The notes under the pieces are model-generated. The model saw only the letters and a program-made list of their open reading frames with translations. It had not been told where the DNA came from and did not search any database. From NCBI RefSeq assembly GCF_017876405.1, contig NZ_JAGINW010000001.1:11793203-11857202 (forward strand): a DNA stretch of 64,000 bases, read 5' to 3'. Shown one piece after another: positions 18,275 to 26,989 of this stretch. This stretch comes from Kibdelosporangium banguiense. Lineage in GTDB: Bacteria; Actinomycetota; Actinomycetes; Mycobacteriales; Pseudonocardiaceae. Numbering within the stretch: the stretch's first letter is position 1; each line of letters starts with the position of its first letter. The position numbers and the translations under genes were made by a program.

Positions 18275-19755
18275 GATGCGGCCTCCGTGTTGTGCACCGC
18301 GGACAGCAGTGCTTCCTCGGTGATGTCGGTGAGTTCGCCGGTTATCCGGCCGCCTGTCATGATCAGGCAGCGGTGGGCGAGGGCCACCACTTCTTCTGGG
18401 TCGGAGGAGACGAACAGGACTGCTGTCTTCTGTTCTGCCGCCAGGTGGGTGATCACTCGGTAGATTTCCTGGCGGGAGCCGACGTCCACGCCCTGGGTCG
18501 GTTCGTCCAGGAGCAGGACTGAGGTTGACCGGGATGAGTTCACCCAGCGGCCGAGGATCAGTTTCTGCTGGTTTCCGCCGGAGAATGTCCATGCGGGACG
18601 GTTCGGTGCCGTTGGCCGGAGGCCGACGGCGGTGGCCAGTTCGGTGAAGATCCGGCGTTCGGACCTGCGGGCGCGGATTCCCCAGCGGGCCAGTGGGCGG
18701 ATCGCTGGGAGCAGGGCATTGTCCTGCGCGCTCAGGGTTGCGAACAGGCCCTGGGCGCGGCGGTCGGCTGGGACCAGGGCGACTCCGGCCGACAATGCCT
18801 CAGCCGGATCGCGCGGAGTGACAACCCGGTCGGCGACCTGGACTGTGCCGGCTGTCCGGGGACGGCGGCCGAAGAGGGTTTCCAGCATCCGGGTTCGGCC
18901 CGATCCGATCAGGCCGTAGACGCCGACGATCTCCCCCGCTGCCACGTTCAGGCTGACCGGCCCGAAGCCTGGACCACTCAGCCCTTCCACCACCAGCTTT
19001 CGAGGACCGGCCACGACCGCGGAAGGCCGGGCCGGTTGCGCGTTGCCGCCGGCGATCGCGTCCACCAGTTCCCGCCGAGTGCGGCCGGACATGGTGGAGT
19101 GGTGACTGACGCGCCCGTCACGCAACACCGTCACTTCGTCAGCGAGTCGTTCCACTTCGGACAGTAAATGCGTGACATAGACGATGGCCAACCCTTGATT
19201 GCGCAAGTCGTCGACACGTGACGCAAGGGCATCACGCTCGGCACCGGACAGCGCGGCCGTCGGCTCGTCCAGGATCAGAACCGAGGCACTACGGCTGAGC
19301 GCCTTCGCGATCTCGACCAACTGCCGTTGCCCCATCGGCAGATCTCCCACGCGATCACGCGGGGAGCAAGTAGCCGCCACCCGGTTGAGCAGTTCCGCGG
19401 CGATGGCCTCCTGCTTGCCGCGCTTCACCATGCCGAGGCGGGTCCATTCCTGGCCGAGGAAGATGTTCTCGGCCACGGTGAGCGACTCCACCACGCTGAG
19501 CGTCTGGAAGATGATCCCGATACCGGCCGCGATCGACTCGCGCGGACTGAGCCGCGTGTGCTGGGTGTCGTTGACCTCGATGACCCCGGAGTCCGGGGCG
19601 AACGCACCACCGAGGCACTTGATCAAAGTCGACTTCCCGGCCCCGTTGTGCCCGAGCAGGGCGTGCACCTGGCCGGCCGGTACGGCGAGGTCGACACCGT
19701 CGAGGGCACGCACCCCGCCGAAGGACTTCACCAGCCCGGTGATCCGCAGACTCAT
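18271..19755 (-). CDS. RbsA-type ABC transporter ATPase (two fused nucleotide-binding domains)
   Basis: A 494-aa protein starting MSLRITGLVKSFGG. The N-terminal domain has Walker A LGHNGAGKST, signature-like PMGQRQLVEIAKAL and Walker B VLILDEPTAAL. The C-terminal domain has the degenerate Walker A GLIGSGRT, signature FSGGNQQK and VLLLDEPTQGVD. This is the usual RbsA/MglA arrangement for ribose/autoinducer-2-type importers. The open frame extends about 1.1 kb further upstream but that part lies over the binding-protein gene and is a shadow. Start and stop overlap both neighbours, so translation is coupled. Confidence 0.93.
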   Translation of the reverse strand: MSLRITGLVKSFGGVRALDGVDLAVPAGQVHALLGHNGAGKSTLIKCLGGAFAPDSGVIEVNDTQHTRLSPRESIAAGIGIIFQTLSVVESLTVAENIFLGQEWTRLGMVKRGKQEAIAAELLNRVAATCSPRDRVGDLPMGQRQLVEIAKALSRSASVLILDEPTAALSGAERDALASRVDDLRNQGLAIVYVTHLLSEVERLADEVTVLRDGRVSHHSTMSGRTRRELVDAIAGGNAQPARPSAVVAGPRKLVVEGLSGPGFGPVSLNVAAGEIVGVYGLIGSGRTRMLETLFGRRPRTAGTVQVADRVVTPRDPAEALSAGVALVPADRRAQGLFATLSAQDNALLPAIRPLARWGIRARRSERRIFTELATAVGLRPTAPNRPAWTFSGGNQQKLILGRWVNSSRSTSVLLLDEPTQGVDVGSRQEIYRVITHLAAEQKTAVLFVSSDPEEVVALAHRCLIMTGGRITGELTDITEEALLSAVHNTEAAS

Positions 19756-20744
19756 CAGGCGCCCTGCGCGAGCAGTCCGTCGATCTTCGCGCCGTCCGCC
19801 TGGCCGACGAGCGTGATGGGCACGTTCACGCTCGGGTTCGGCTTGCCCGCGGCCACCGCGAGCGGCACGTTGACCACGGCCGAAGCGATGTCGTCCGGCG
19901 CGAGCGCGGCCGAGGCACGGTAGAAAGTCCCCTGCTTGATCGCCATCAACGACGGCGCCGAGCCGTCCTGGCCGCCGACGAAGGTCTTCGCGTCCGTTGC
20001 AGACCGGCCCGCCTGCAGCAGCGCCTTGTACCCGCCGTAGGCAGCCGCGTCCGTGATGCCGAGAATGATGTTGAGATCGGGGTGTTTGGCCAGCAACGCG
20101 GTGGATTTGGACAACCCGGTGTCCGGGTCGATGGCCTGTTCCTGGGCGACCACGTCCACGCCGGGCGCGGCCTTGGTGAACGCGTCGACCATGCCCTTCG
20201 TGCGGTCGCGGCCCAGCTGGATCGTTCCGTCGGTGAGGAACGCGATCTTGCCCTTGCCACCGAGGTTCTCGTTGGCCCATTTCGCCGCCGCCGCGCCGAG
20301 CAGCGTGCCGCCCTCCAGGAAGCTGAACTGGATGTCCGCGCTCTGGTGCTGCAGGGAGCCGCCGTAGGTGACCCAGATCAGCCCGGCGTCGAGTGCCGAG
20401 CGCGCGATGCCCTCGGTCGCCTCGAAGACCATCGGGAACGACACGATGGCCGGGATCTTCTGGCCGACCCAGGTGGTGAGGCTCGACGCCTGCGTGTCGG
20501 CTCGGCTCGCGTCGTTGGTCGTGACCAGTTCGATATTGTGCGGCTTGGCGGCCGCGGTGGCGAGTTTGACCAGGGTGGCGTACAGCGGGAGCTGGGTGAA
20601 CGGGTAGTCGAAGCCGATCTTCGTCAGGGTCTTCGGCTGGGCCGCGGTGCTGGTGGCGGACTGGGTCGACGGCGGCGCGCTGCACGCCCCGGCGGCCAGG
20701 ACGGCGCCGGTCGCGGTGAGGAACCGTCTGCGGGAGAGTGTCAT
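19755..20744 (-). CDS. RbsB-type substrate-binding lipoprotein with Tat signal
   Basis: A 329-aa protein. The N-terminus has the twin-arginine motif SRRRFL followed by lipobox LAAGAC, so it is a Tat-exported lipoprotein. The mature sequence fits periplasmic-binding-protein family 4 (IVSFPMVFEATEGIARSALD, DLNIILGITDAAAYGGYKALLQ). It is the first gene of the importer operon followed by ATPase, permease and amidohydrolase. The GAF-LuxR gene starts 160 bp away on the other strand. Ligand unknown; the linked amidohydrolase suggests a nitrogen-containing compound rather than a plain sugar. Confidence 0.9.
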   Translation of the reverse strand: MTLSRRRFLTATGAVLAAGACSAPPSTQSATSTAAQPKTLTKIGFDYPFTQLPLYATLVKLATAAAKPHNIELVTTNDASRADTQASSLTTWVGQKIPAIVSFPMVFEATEGIARSALDAGLIWVTYGGSLQHQSADIQFSFLEGGTLLGAAAAKWANENLGGKGKIAFLTDGTIQLGRDRTKGMVDAFTKAAPGVDVVAQEQAIDPDTGLSKSTALLAKHPDLNIILGITDAAAYGGYKALLQAGRSATDAKTFVGGQDGSAPSLMAIKQGTFYRASAALAPDDIASAVVNVPLAVAAGKPNPSVNVPITLVGQADGAKIDGLLAQGA

Positions 20745-20856
20745 CGTGCACCTCGAGTCGGTGGCTGGCGTGGCGAACAGTCAAGCCGCGTGGCCCCGGC
20801 GCCACCATCCGTACAAATGCCGAGTTTCGTGCTTGCCCGGCAGCCGTACCCGCCCT

Positions 20857-20875
20857 ATCGTTAGGGGCCAAACGT
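20857..20875 (+). promoter_or_regulatory. 19-bp motif shared with the APC permease promoter; candidate LuxR site
   Basis: ATCGTTAGGGGCCAAACGT lies 29 bp before the LuxR start and 112 bp before the divergent importer operon. It matches 16 of 19 positions of the copy at 25617-25635. The left edge also forms a small inverted repeat, CCCTA-TCGT-TAGGG (20853-20866). A binding site for the adjacent regulator is an inference. Confidence 0.4.
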
Positions 20876-20904
20876 CCTCGGGGGTCGTCACCGGAGGCGC
20901 GAAC

Positions 20905-21897
20905 ATGCTCGACTACCGGCAGGTCGAAGCGGCCACCCAGATCGGCATGCTGACCAGGGAACGTGACCGGCCCGCGGCATGCGCGGAGTCCTTACGCGTG
21001 CTGGGCGGGCTGCTGGCCAACGATGCCGCGATGCTGATGGCCGTCGACCCGGTCAGCGGCGATCACTTCCAGCTCGCCGGGCTCGAATGTTCCACCGCGC
21101 AAGCGCATTCGCTCGCGGTCGAGTTCATCAACACGCCCTGGTACGAGACAGTCGTGAACCAGGCACTGCCGCCGTCCATTTCAGACGAACCAGGGCAGCC
21201 TTACCGGCGCAGCTGGTTCTACGAGCAATACGTCCATCCGGCGGGTTTCCGTGACGGCATGTCCGGCGCGCTGAGGCATCGTGGCCGTTACGTCGGCATG
21301 ATCCACGTGTCAGCTGAGCGGCCGGAAGCGTTCGGCACCGAGGCACGCCGGTTGCTCGCCACCGTGATGCCCGCACTGGCAGCGCTCGCGGACAACGCCG
21401 AGCGGGTCGACGACCTGCCGACCGACGCATGCGCATCCCTGGTGGTCCAGGGCCAGGTCATCGACCTTCCCGACCGGGAACGTCCCCGGGTCCTGACCGA
21501 CGAGCCGTTCCGTCACTTGCTTGCCGGATTCGAAGCCTCGGACGGGCAGCGACTGCGGCTGCTCTGGCCGGTGCGGCAGGACTGGTACCGCGTTGTGCTC
21601 TGCCGCCAGTCGCTGCTGTCCGGGTCGCAGGCCGTTCTCGTGCACGCCCAGCCGAGCCCGATTCCGTTCCGGCTGAGCCCGCGCGAACTGGACGTGCTCA
21701 CTCGGGTCGCAATGGGACACGCCAACCGGACCATCGCCGAAGGCCTGTTCCTGTCCCCACGGACCGTGCACAGCCACATCGACCACATTCTGCGCAAGAC
21801 AGGCACCGGCTCCCGTGCCGAGGCCACCGCGCTGGCGCTACGCGATGGCCTGTTGCGGCCGCTGCCCGACGGGCTGAAGTACTTCCTGGAGTCCTAG
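20905..21897 (+). CDS. GAF-like/LuxR-type transcriptional regulator
   Basis: A 330-aa protein. The ATG at 20905 follows GGAGG by 8 bp; the open frame extends upstream but overlaps the divergent binding-protein gene. The N-terminal ~180 residues look like a GAF-type sensor domain (GGLLANDAAMLMAVDPVSGDHFQLAG, ALRHRGRYVGMIHVS). The C-terminal HTH reads LSPRELDVLTRVAMGHANRT and SPRTVHSHIDHILRKTG, a standard LuxR domain. No phospho-receiver domain is visible, so it probably senses a ligand directly. It is divergent from the RbsB-type operon and is its likely regulator. The 3' end overlaps the convergent antiporter by 4 bp. Confidence 0.88.
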   Translation: MLDYRQVEAATQIGMLTRERDRPAACAESLRVLGGLLANDAAMLMAVDPVSGDHFQLAGLECSTAQAHSLAVEFINTPWYETVVNQALPPSISDEPGQPYRRSWFYEQYVHPAGFRDGMSGALRHRGRYVGMIHVSAERPEAFGTEARRLLATVMPALAALADNAERVDDLPTDACASLVVQGQVIDLPDRERPRVLTDEPFRHLLAGFEASDGQRLRLLWPVRQDWYRVVLCRQSLLSGSQAVLVHAQPSPIPFRLSPRELDVLTRVAMGHANRTIAEGLFLSPRTVHSHIDHILRKTGTGSRAEATALALRDGLLRPLPDGLKYFLES

Positions 21898-23147
21898 CGC
21901 GTCCTGGTCAGCAGGAACGTCACCGGCCTGGCCCCCATGCCGTGCAGCACGACGCTTCCCAGGACGCACGTCACGGTGATGAACAGGATGGTGTCGGCAG
22001 CGGTCCCATCCGGCAGCCGGTTGAAGGCCAGGAGCCCGAACACGATCGTCGTCGTGCCACGCGGTCCCAACGCCCCGACGAGCATGCGCTCACGCCCGGA
22101 CAACCTCGATCCGAGCAGGGACAGGAACACGGGCACCAGTCGGATCACCGTGAGCGCCGCCACACAGAAGAGCAGCACCTGCCACGAAACACCGAACGAG
22201 TAGGCCAGCACGGCCGTGATCCCGACAACGAACCACATGGTCATGGTCAGCAGCGAGGTGGTGTCCTCCAGCAGGTGGAAGTCCTCGTTCGTGGTGTCTC
22301 GCCGGATTTCCGTGCGATCGCCTGAGCTCATGCGAACACGGCGGGCCTTGAGCAGACGGTGCACATAGCGGAAGGCGATGCCGCAGACGAACGAAGCAAC
22401 GAACCCGTTGCCGTCGATCGCGACGGTGGCTGTGTAAGTCAGCAACGGCGTCAGCAGAATCGCGATACGCCCGGACTGCCCGGTCACCCATCCCGCGTGG
22501 TGTGCCCGGTCCATCAACCAGGCGAGGGCGGTACCGATCACGAAACCGACGACGACGGCCTTGATCGCGAAGGGCAACGCCGTCGCCAGCGCGTCGAGCG
22601 GCGTCCGCTCCTGGGTCTGGTCGCCCGCCAGGATCAACGCGAACAGGAACAGCGGTGAGATGATCCCGTCGTTGTAGCCGCTTTCCACGTTCAGCACGCT
22701 GCGCACCCGCATCGACAGCGCCCGATCACGGACCAACTGCTCGGCCGGGGCGAAATCGGTCGGTACGGTGACGCCCGCGACCAGCAGCAGGACCGGCCAC
22801 GGCAGGGCGGGGAACAGCAGCCAGCCCACGAGCATCGCCAGCCCGAGGCTCACCGGCAGAGCGATGAGCAGCACCCTGGCCACCAGGCCGGGGTAAGCAC
22901 CCCACAACCGTCCCCCGCGCACCTCCGTGGCGTCGACGAACAGCAACACCGCGAGGATGATCTCCGCCGCGTGCTGCACTGCCTCGGTGTTCAGCACAGC
23001 CTCGATGGAGCTCTCGTTCAGCAGACCGACCACGACACCCGCCAGCACCATCACGACCGGCGCGCCGAGATTCCACCGATCCAGCCGGGACGCCGCCAGC
23101 GACCGGACCACCATCGCCAACGCGGCAGCGAGCAGCAACGAGTTCAT
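21894..23147 (-). CDS. CPA1-type sodium (or potassium)/proton antiporter
   Basis: A 417-aa membrane protein with about 11-12 hydrophobic segments. Family marks are GVTVPTDFAPAEQLVRDR and NVESGYNDGIISPLF, the latter equivalent to the conserved ES-x-x-ND block around transmembrane helix 6. The last helices carry GALGPRGTTTIVFGLLAFN. It should exchange monovalent cations for protons across the plasma membrane. It lies alone between the LuxR gene and the LLM gene. Cation selectivity cannot be told. Confidence 0.88.
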   Translation of the reverse strand: MNSLLLAAALAMVVRSLAASRLDRWNLGAPVVMVLAGVVVGLLNESSIEAVLNTEAVQHAAEIILAVLLFVDATEVRGGRLWGAYPGLVARVLLIALPVSLGLAMLVGWLLFPALPWPVLLLVAGVTVPTDFAPAEQLVRDRALSMRVRSVLNVESGYNDGIISPLFLFALILAGDQTQERTPLDALATALPFAIKAVVVGFVIGTALAWLMDRAHHAGWVTGQSGRIAILLTPLLTYTATVAIDGNGFVASFVCGIAFRYVHRLLKARRVRMSSGDRTEIRRDTTNEDFHLLEDTTSLLTMTMWFVVGITAVLAYSFGVSWQVLLFCVAALTVIRLVPVFLSLLGSRLSGRERMLVGALGPRGTTTIVFGLLAFNRLPDGTAADTILFITVTCVLGSVVLHGMGARPVTFLLTRTR

Positions 23148-23197
23148 GCGCCCATCTTCGCCTATGGGGTCCTAAGAGGATCGCTAGACCCGGTCGC

Positions 23198-24112
23198 TCA
23201 GGCCATCGCCTCCGCCCGGCGCACCACCTCCCGGCACAGGGCGCCGACCTGGGCCGGGTCGTCGGTGAACTGGGACGGCTTGAGGCAGAACGTGGTGAAC
23301 CCCTTGGCCATCTGCTCGGGCAGGCCGGCCATGGCCTGGCCGATGTCCGCGCACGAGTCGTCGTCCGGGAACACCGCCCGCGTACCGCCGATCAGCTCCA
23401 CCTGTTTGGTCACGCTTTGCCTCAGCCGGGCCAGATCCGCTTCGGACGGAACACCGAGCGGATGGAATCCGTGTCCATATCGGACGATCCGGTCCAGCAG
23501 GCGGTCGTGCAGGTGCTGACCGCCGAACCACATCCGTGGCCCGTCGGGGCGATACGCCTTCGGTTCGAAGTAGATGTCCTTGAAGGAGAAGAACTCCCCC
23601 GAGTAAGTGGCCGGCGATGCGTGCCAGAGCAGGTCCATCACGGCCAGTTGTTCGTCGAGAATCCTCCCCCGCCGCTCGAACGGCACCCCGAGCGCGTCGT
23701 ATTCGTCACGGCTCCAACTGACCGTCGGCTGGACGACGAGCCGCCCTTTGCACAACAGGTCCAACGTGCCCAACTCGCGTGCGAGCAGTATCGGATGCCG
23801 CAACGGCGCGAGGATCGCACCAGCCACCAGACGCACCCGCGAAGTCACGGACGCGATCGCGGACAGCAGCATCAGCGAGTTGGGCCACGGCGTGTACGGA
23901 TCCTGGTTGCCAGGCAAGGCGTACTCACGCGGGTTGGCCATGACGCCCTTGTCACTGGCATCCGGGCCGAGGACAAGGTGTTCGCTGATCATCACAGCGT
24001 CGAACCCGGCATCCTCGGCCTCACGTGCCCACCGCACGAGCGTGGGCAGGTCGCGTCCCGAGGTCAACGTCCAGTTCTCGCTGAGAATCAACAGCATCCG
24101 TGGCACTGGCAT
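23198..24112 (-). CDS. LLM-class F420-dependent oxidoreductase
   Basis: A 304-aa luciferase-like monooxygenase-family protein (MISEHLVLGP, LGTLDLLCKGRLVVQPTVSW, GVPFERRGRILDEQLAVMDLLW, GPRMWFGGQ). The start MPVPRMLLIL is 5 bp after the APC permease stop; the longer open frame is a shadow over that gene. In actinomycetes this subgroup usually uses coenzyme F420, inferred here. It is probably co-transcribed with the permease, so it may oxidise or reduce the imported compound. Confidence 0.88.
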   Translation of the reverse strand: MPVPRMLLILSENWTLTSGRDLPTLVRWAREAEDAGFDAVMISEHLVLGPDASDKGVMANPREYALPGNQDPYTPWPNSLMLLSAIASVTSRVRLVAGAILAPLRHPILLARELGTLDLLCKGRLVVQPTVSWSRDEYDALGVPFERRGRILDEQLAVMDLLWHASPATYSGEFFSFKDIYFEPKAYRPDGPRMWFGGQHLHDRLLDRIVRYGHGFHPLGVPSEADLARLRQSVTKQVELIGGTRAVFPDDDSCADIGQAMAGLPEQMAKGFTTFCLKPSQFTDDPAQVGALCREVVRRAEAMA

Positions 24113-24117
24113 GCCGC

Positions 24118-25572
24118 TTACGCCCGCGCGGTGGGGACGGCCGCGGTCACCGGGTCGATCGATTGCTCCCGGTGAAGGAACGCAAGCACCAAGCCGATCG
24201 CGAACACTCCAATCGCCGCGTACGGGGCGTAGATGATCGGCGCGCCGACCTTGTACACCGCGCCGAAGATGGCCGCGCCGGTCACCACAATGCCCGTGGC
24301 ACCAGCCAAATAGACCGCCCAGAGTTTGCTGTGGTCGCGCAGCCCTCGCAACGCCCCGACCGACATCAGCAGATAGATCACCGCCAGCGAGAATCCGCCG
24401 TACGTCGATCCCCAGCTGAACATGGCCACGTAGTGCGGCATGTTCTCCTGGGCGAAGAGCCCGGTCCACGCAGCCGTGATCACGATGACCACCAGGTGTG
24501 CGGCCACCACGACAAGGCTTGCCACCAAAGGCGTTCCGCGTCCGCTGACGGAACTCAACGCGGTAGGCAGCCGCCGATCTCGAGCGAGTGCGAAGAACCC
24601 ACGCGACGCTGCGACGGAACATCCGATCATCACAGCCAACATGTCGAGGATGACCACCAGTTCCAGCAGCCGCCGCACAGCCACGGACCCGAAGCCACCG
24701 TCGGACACCGGACCGGCCAGGCCGAACAACGGTGCGCCTGCGTTGCTGCCCAACGCGTCCAGGTTGAACTGATAACCGGCGACCTGGCTGTACGAACCGA
24801 TGACGTAGAAGACACCAACCGTCAGCACGGAGATCAGCACCGCGCGTGGGATGTCGCGCTTCGGATGCTTGGTCTCCTCGCCGAGGTTGGCCGCTGTCTC
24901 AAAACCGGTGAACAGCAACACGCCGTAGAGCACCCCGAACAGCACGCCGCTGAGCCCTTGCGGTGACGTGCCCGGGTTGAACGCGGTGACCACCTGGTTG
25001 CCGTCGCCGACCTTGACGATCACCACGATGAAGAACACCAGCACCACGGCCAACGAGACCAACGCGAGCACCAGCTGTGTCCGGGTCGACAGCGCGACAC
25101 CCATGTACAGCACGACACCAAGGCCGACGAGCAGGATCAGGTCCCACACCACTTCCGGCAGCGGGGTGATCCCGAACTCGGCCTGGAGTGTGTCGTGGAT
25201 CGTGCCGCCGATCATCACCAGGATGCCGACGCCGAGCACGAGAATGCCGACGTAGTAAAGCAATCCGGCCGCCGCGCCGACGCGTTTGCCGAGCCCGTCG
25301 GTGACGTAGTCGTAGAGCGACCCGGCGGAATGGATGCGGCGGGCGTACTGGGCGACGATCCAGCCCAGGCCGAGCACGCCGATCGCCCCGATCGCGACCG
25401 ACAGCGGCGCCGCAGCGCCCGCACCGCTGCCTGACGCGTTCAACCCGACGAGCAGCGGAACCAGGAACGCGATGGAGAACACCGGTCCCATCACCCCGAC
25501 GGACTGCGCGATGGCGTCCACCAGGGTCAAGGACCCACCAAGACGACGGTTTGATCCAGCGCTGTCAGCCAT
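24118..25572 (-). CDS. APC-superfamily amino acid/amine permease
   Basis: A 484-aa membrane protein with about 12-13 hydrophobic segments. It opens with LTLVDAIAQSVGVMGPVFSIAF, the typical first helix of APC permeases, and has FETAANLGEETKHPKRDIPR, the conserved cytoplasmic loop. A good ribosome site (GAGGAGG) precedes the ATG. The glutamine amidotransferase gene lies 83 bp upstream on the same strand, and a 19-bp motif matching the LuxR promoter region lies between them. It likely imports an amino acid, amine or related nitrogen compound. Confidence 0.9.
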   Translation of the reverse strand: MADSAGSNRRLGGSLTLVDAIAQSVGVMGPVFSIAFLVPLLVGLNASGSGAGAAAPLSVAIGAIGVLGLGWIVAQYARRIHSAGSLYDYVTDGLGKRVGAAAGLLYYVGILVLGVGILVMIGGTIHDTLQAEFGITPLPEVVWDLILLVGLGVVLYMGVALSTRTQLVLALVSLAVVLVFFIVVIVKVGDGNQVVTAFNPGTSPQGLSGVLFGVLYGVLLFTGFETAANLGEETKHPKRDIPRAVLISVLTVGVFYVIGSYSQVAGYQFNLDALGSNAGAPLFGLAGPVSDGGFGSVAVRRLLELVVILDMLAVMIGCSVAASRGFFALARDRRLPTALSSVSGRGTPLVASLVVVAAHLVVIVITAAWTGLFAQENMPHYVAMFSWGSTYGGFSLAVIYLLMSVGALRGLRDHSKLWAVYLAGATGIVVTGAAIFGAVYKVGAPIIYAPYAAIGVFAIGLVLAFLHREQSIDPVTAAVPTARA

Positions 25573-25616
25573 ATGGCGCCTCCTCGGCCCCTGGTGGTCC
25601 GCCCCCGGATCGGCAA

Positions 25617-25635
25617 ATCGTAAGGCCCCAAACGT
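25617..25635 (+). promoter_or_regulatory. Second copy of the 19-bp LuxR-region motif, upstream of the APC permease
   Basis: ATCGTAAGGCCCCAAACGT matches 16 of 19 positions of 20857-20875, including CCAAACGT and ATCGT. It lies 45-63 bp before the APC permease start and, relative to that gene, points the same way as the first copy points relative to the RbsB-type operon. Confidence 0.4.
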
Positions 25636-25655
25636 TCTACCGCAACGGTCGGTTT

Positions 25656-26363
25656 TCAGCCGGGAAAGACTTTGGCCAAATAGGCCCCGACAAGGGCAGC
25701 CGCCCTCCGCTGCGCCGCCTCCGCCTGCAGGTCCGCCTCGGCGAGTACGTCCACGGGGTCAATACCGAGCGCACGCGCCTGTTCGGCGCCCCCGTTGTCC
25801 ACCCAACGCGCGATCCCAGCCGCGGTCACCTCCGGATGGAACTGCACACCAAGACTGCGCCCGACCTGGTACGCCTGCACTGCCACGGAGTTGCGGGCCA
25901 GTTCGACCGCGCCGGGCGGCAGCGTGAACCGATCGAAATGCCACTGGAACCACGGTCCGGCCTCGATCAGCTCCGGCACGACCGAATCGATCCGGACCCA
26001 TCCGATCTCCGGATGAGCCGCCCTGCCAACCGAACCACCGAGCGCACGTGCCAACGCCTGTGCGCCGAAACAGATTCCGAACACCGCTCCACCGGCCGCG
26101 ACCGCGTCGGCAAGCCATTCCAGCTCCGGCGCCAGCCATCGGCCGATCCGCCCGTCGTCAAGGCCCGCACTCCACGGCGCCCCCATCGGCACCAGCAGGT
26201 CGTAGGCCGAGCTGTCCGGAAAGGACGCCTCCACATCCGGCGAGGCGTGCCGGTCCGCGGGCACGACAACCAGTTCGTCGACGTGCCACCCCTGATCCCG
26301 CAGCGCGGCACCGATCAGGCCGGTCTCGGACAAGGCGTCATGCAGGACACACAGCGCTCGCAT
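25656..26363 (-). CDS. Class I glutamine amidotransferase (GMP-synthase GATase-like)
   Basis: A 235-aa single-domain GATase. The nucleophile elbow is GICFGAQ and the His-Glu part of the triad is in VQFHPEVT, so all three catalytic residues appear present. No synthetase domain is attached, so it resembles the stand-alone proteins that hydrolyse gamma-glutamyl bonds or modify glutamine rather than GuaA. GGGAG precedes the ATG by 6-7 bp. A strong inverted repeat at 26373-26406 lies directly upstream, and a MarR gene precedes it on the same strand. A gamma-glutamylated amine substrate would fit the neighbouring APC permease, but this is an inference. Confidence 0.85.
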   Translation of the reverse strand: MRALCVLHDALSETGLIGAALRDQGWHVDELVVVPADRHASPDVEASFPDSSAYDLLVPMGAPWSAGLDDGRIGRWLAPELEWLADAVAAGGAVFGICFGAQALARALGGSVGRAAHPEIGWVRIDSVVPELIEAGPWFQWHFDRFTLPPGAVELARNSVAVQAYQVGRSLGVQFHPEVTAAGIARWVDNGGAEQARALGIDPVDVLAEADLQAEAAQRRAAALVGAYLAKVFPG

Positions 26364-26372
26364 AGGCCGCTC

Positions 26373-26406
26373 CCGGTATATCGTTCGGACCCGTACGATA
26401 TACCGG
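26373..26406. promoter_or_regulatory. Perfect 12-bp inverted repeat upstream of the amidotransferase (operator)
   Basis: CCGGTATATCGT (26373-26384) and ACGATATACCGG (26395-26406) are perfect inverted copies with a 10-base spacer, starting 10 bp before the amidotransferase ATG and ending 24 bp after the MarR stop. There is no T-run, so an operator is more likely than a terminator. Confidence 0.6.
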
Positions 26407-26429
26407 CGGATCGCCTCCCACCAAACCCG

Positions 26430-26936
26430 TCAGTCGCGGTCCGGCTCCTCCAGTTGTTCGACAATCACCCGCAGGGACGCGGCGAGTTCCTTGCGCTGGA
26501 CGTCGCTCAGGCCGCGCACGACGTACGCCTCCTGCCGGTTGAAGGCGGGGAACAGGTTCTCCATCATCTTCTTGCCGGACCTGGTCATCGACAGCACGAC
26601 ACGGCGTCCGTCGGACTCGTGCCGCGCGCGCTGGACGTATCGGTAGGACTCAAGCGTCTTCACCACCCCGGTCAAGGTCGCCTTGGAGATCCCGCTCTCC
26701 GCGGCGGCGTGCCGGGTCTCGATGTCGCCCCAGATCCAGACCACCCAGAGGACCACAAAGCCGGTCCAGGTCAGTCCGGTGTCGCGCAGCACGGTCTGCT
26801 CAAGGTGGTTACGGATGGAAGTGGTCGCGCGGTAGAGGTTCGACACGGCCCACATCGCGCCGGTGTCGATCTGCATGCCGGCCAGCCGGTCCTCGATCGC
26901 CTTCTCAGTGGCCTGGAGGGTGTGCGATCCAGTCAT
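26430..26936 (-). CDS. MarR-family transcriptional regulator
   Basis: A 168-aa winged-helix protein: LTWTGFVVLWVVWIW, then the recognition region ESGISKATLTGVVKTLESYRYVQRA and the wing SDGRRVVLSMTRSGKKMM. GAGAGGA precedes the ATG by 5 bp. It lies upstream of, and on the same strand as, the amidotransferase-permease-oxidoreductase genes, with a strong inverted repeat in the gap between. It probably senses a small aromatic or amine ligand and controls these genes and perhaps itself. Confidence 0.9.
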   Translation of the reverse strand: MTGSHTLQATEKAIEDRLAGMQIDTGAMWAVSNLYRATTSIRNHLEQTVLRDTGLTWTGFVVLWVVWIWGDIETRHAAAESGISKATLTGVVKTLESYRYVQRARHESDGRRVVLSMTRSGKKMMENLFPAFNRQEAYVVRGLSDVQRKELAASLRVIVEQLEEPDRD

Positions 26937-26989
26937 CTGCTTCCTCTCAGGTCATCACGGGCAGTCGCCCACCATGAGTCTAAGAGGAC

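Noticed and set aside
19756..20871. N-terminal extension of the RbsA-type ATPase (an 866-aa version)
   Set aside because: It covers the binding-protein gene in the wrong frame with low-complexity Arg/Gly sequence; the true start MSLRITGLVKSFGG is at 19755.
23417..24236. Long open frames opposite the LLM oxidoreductase gene
   Set aside because: They are mirror frames of a well-supported gene, with Arg/Pro/Ser-rich, motif-free translations.
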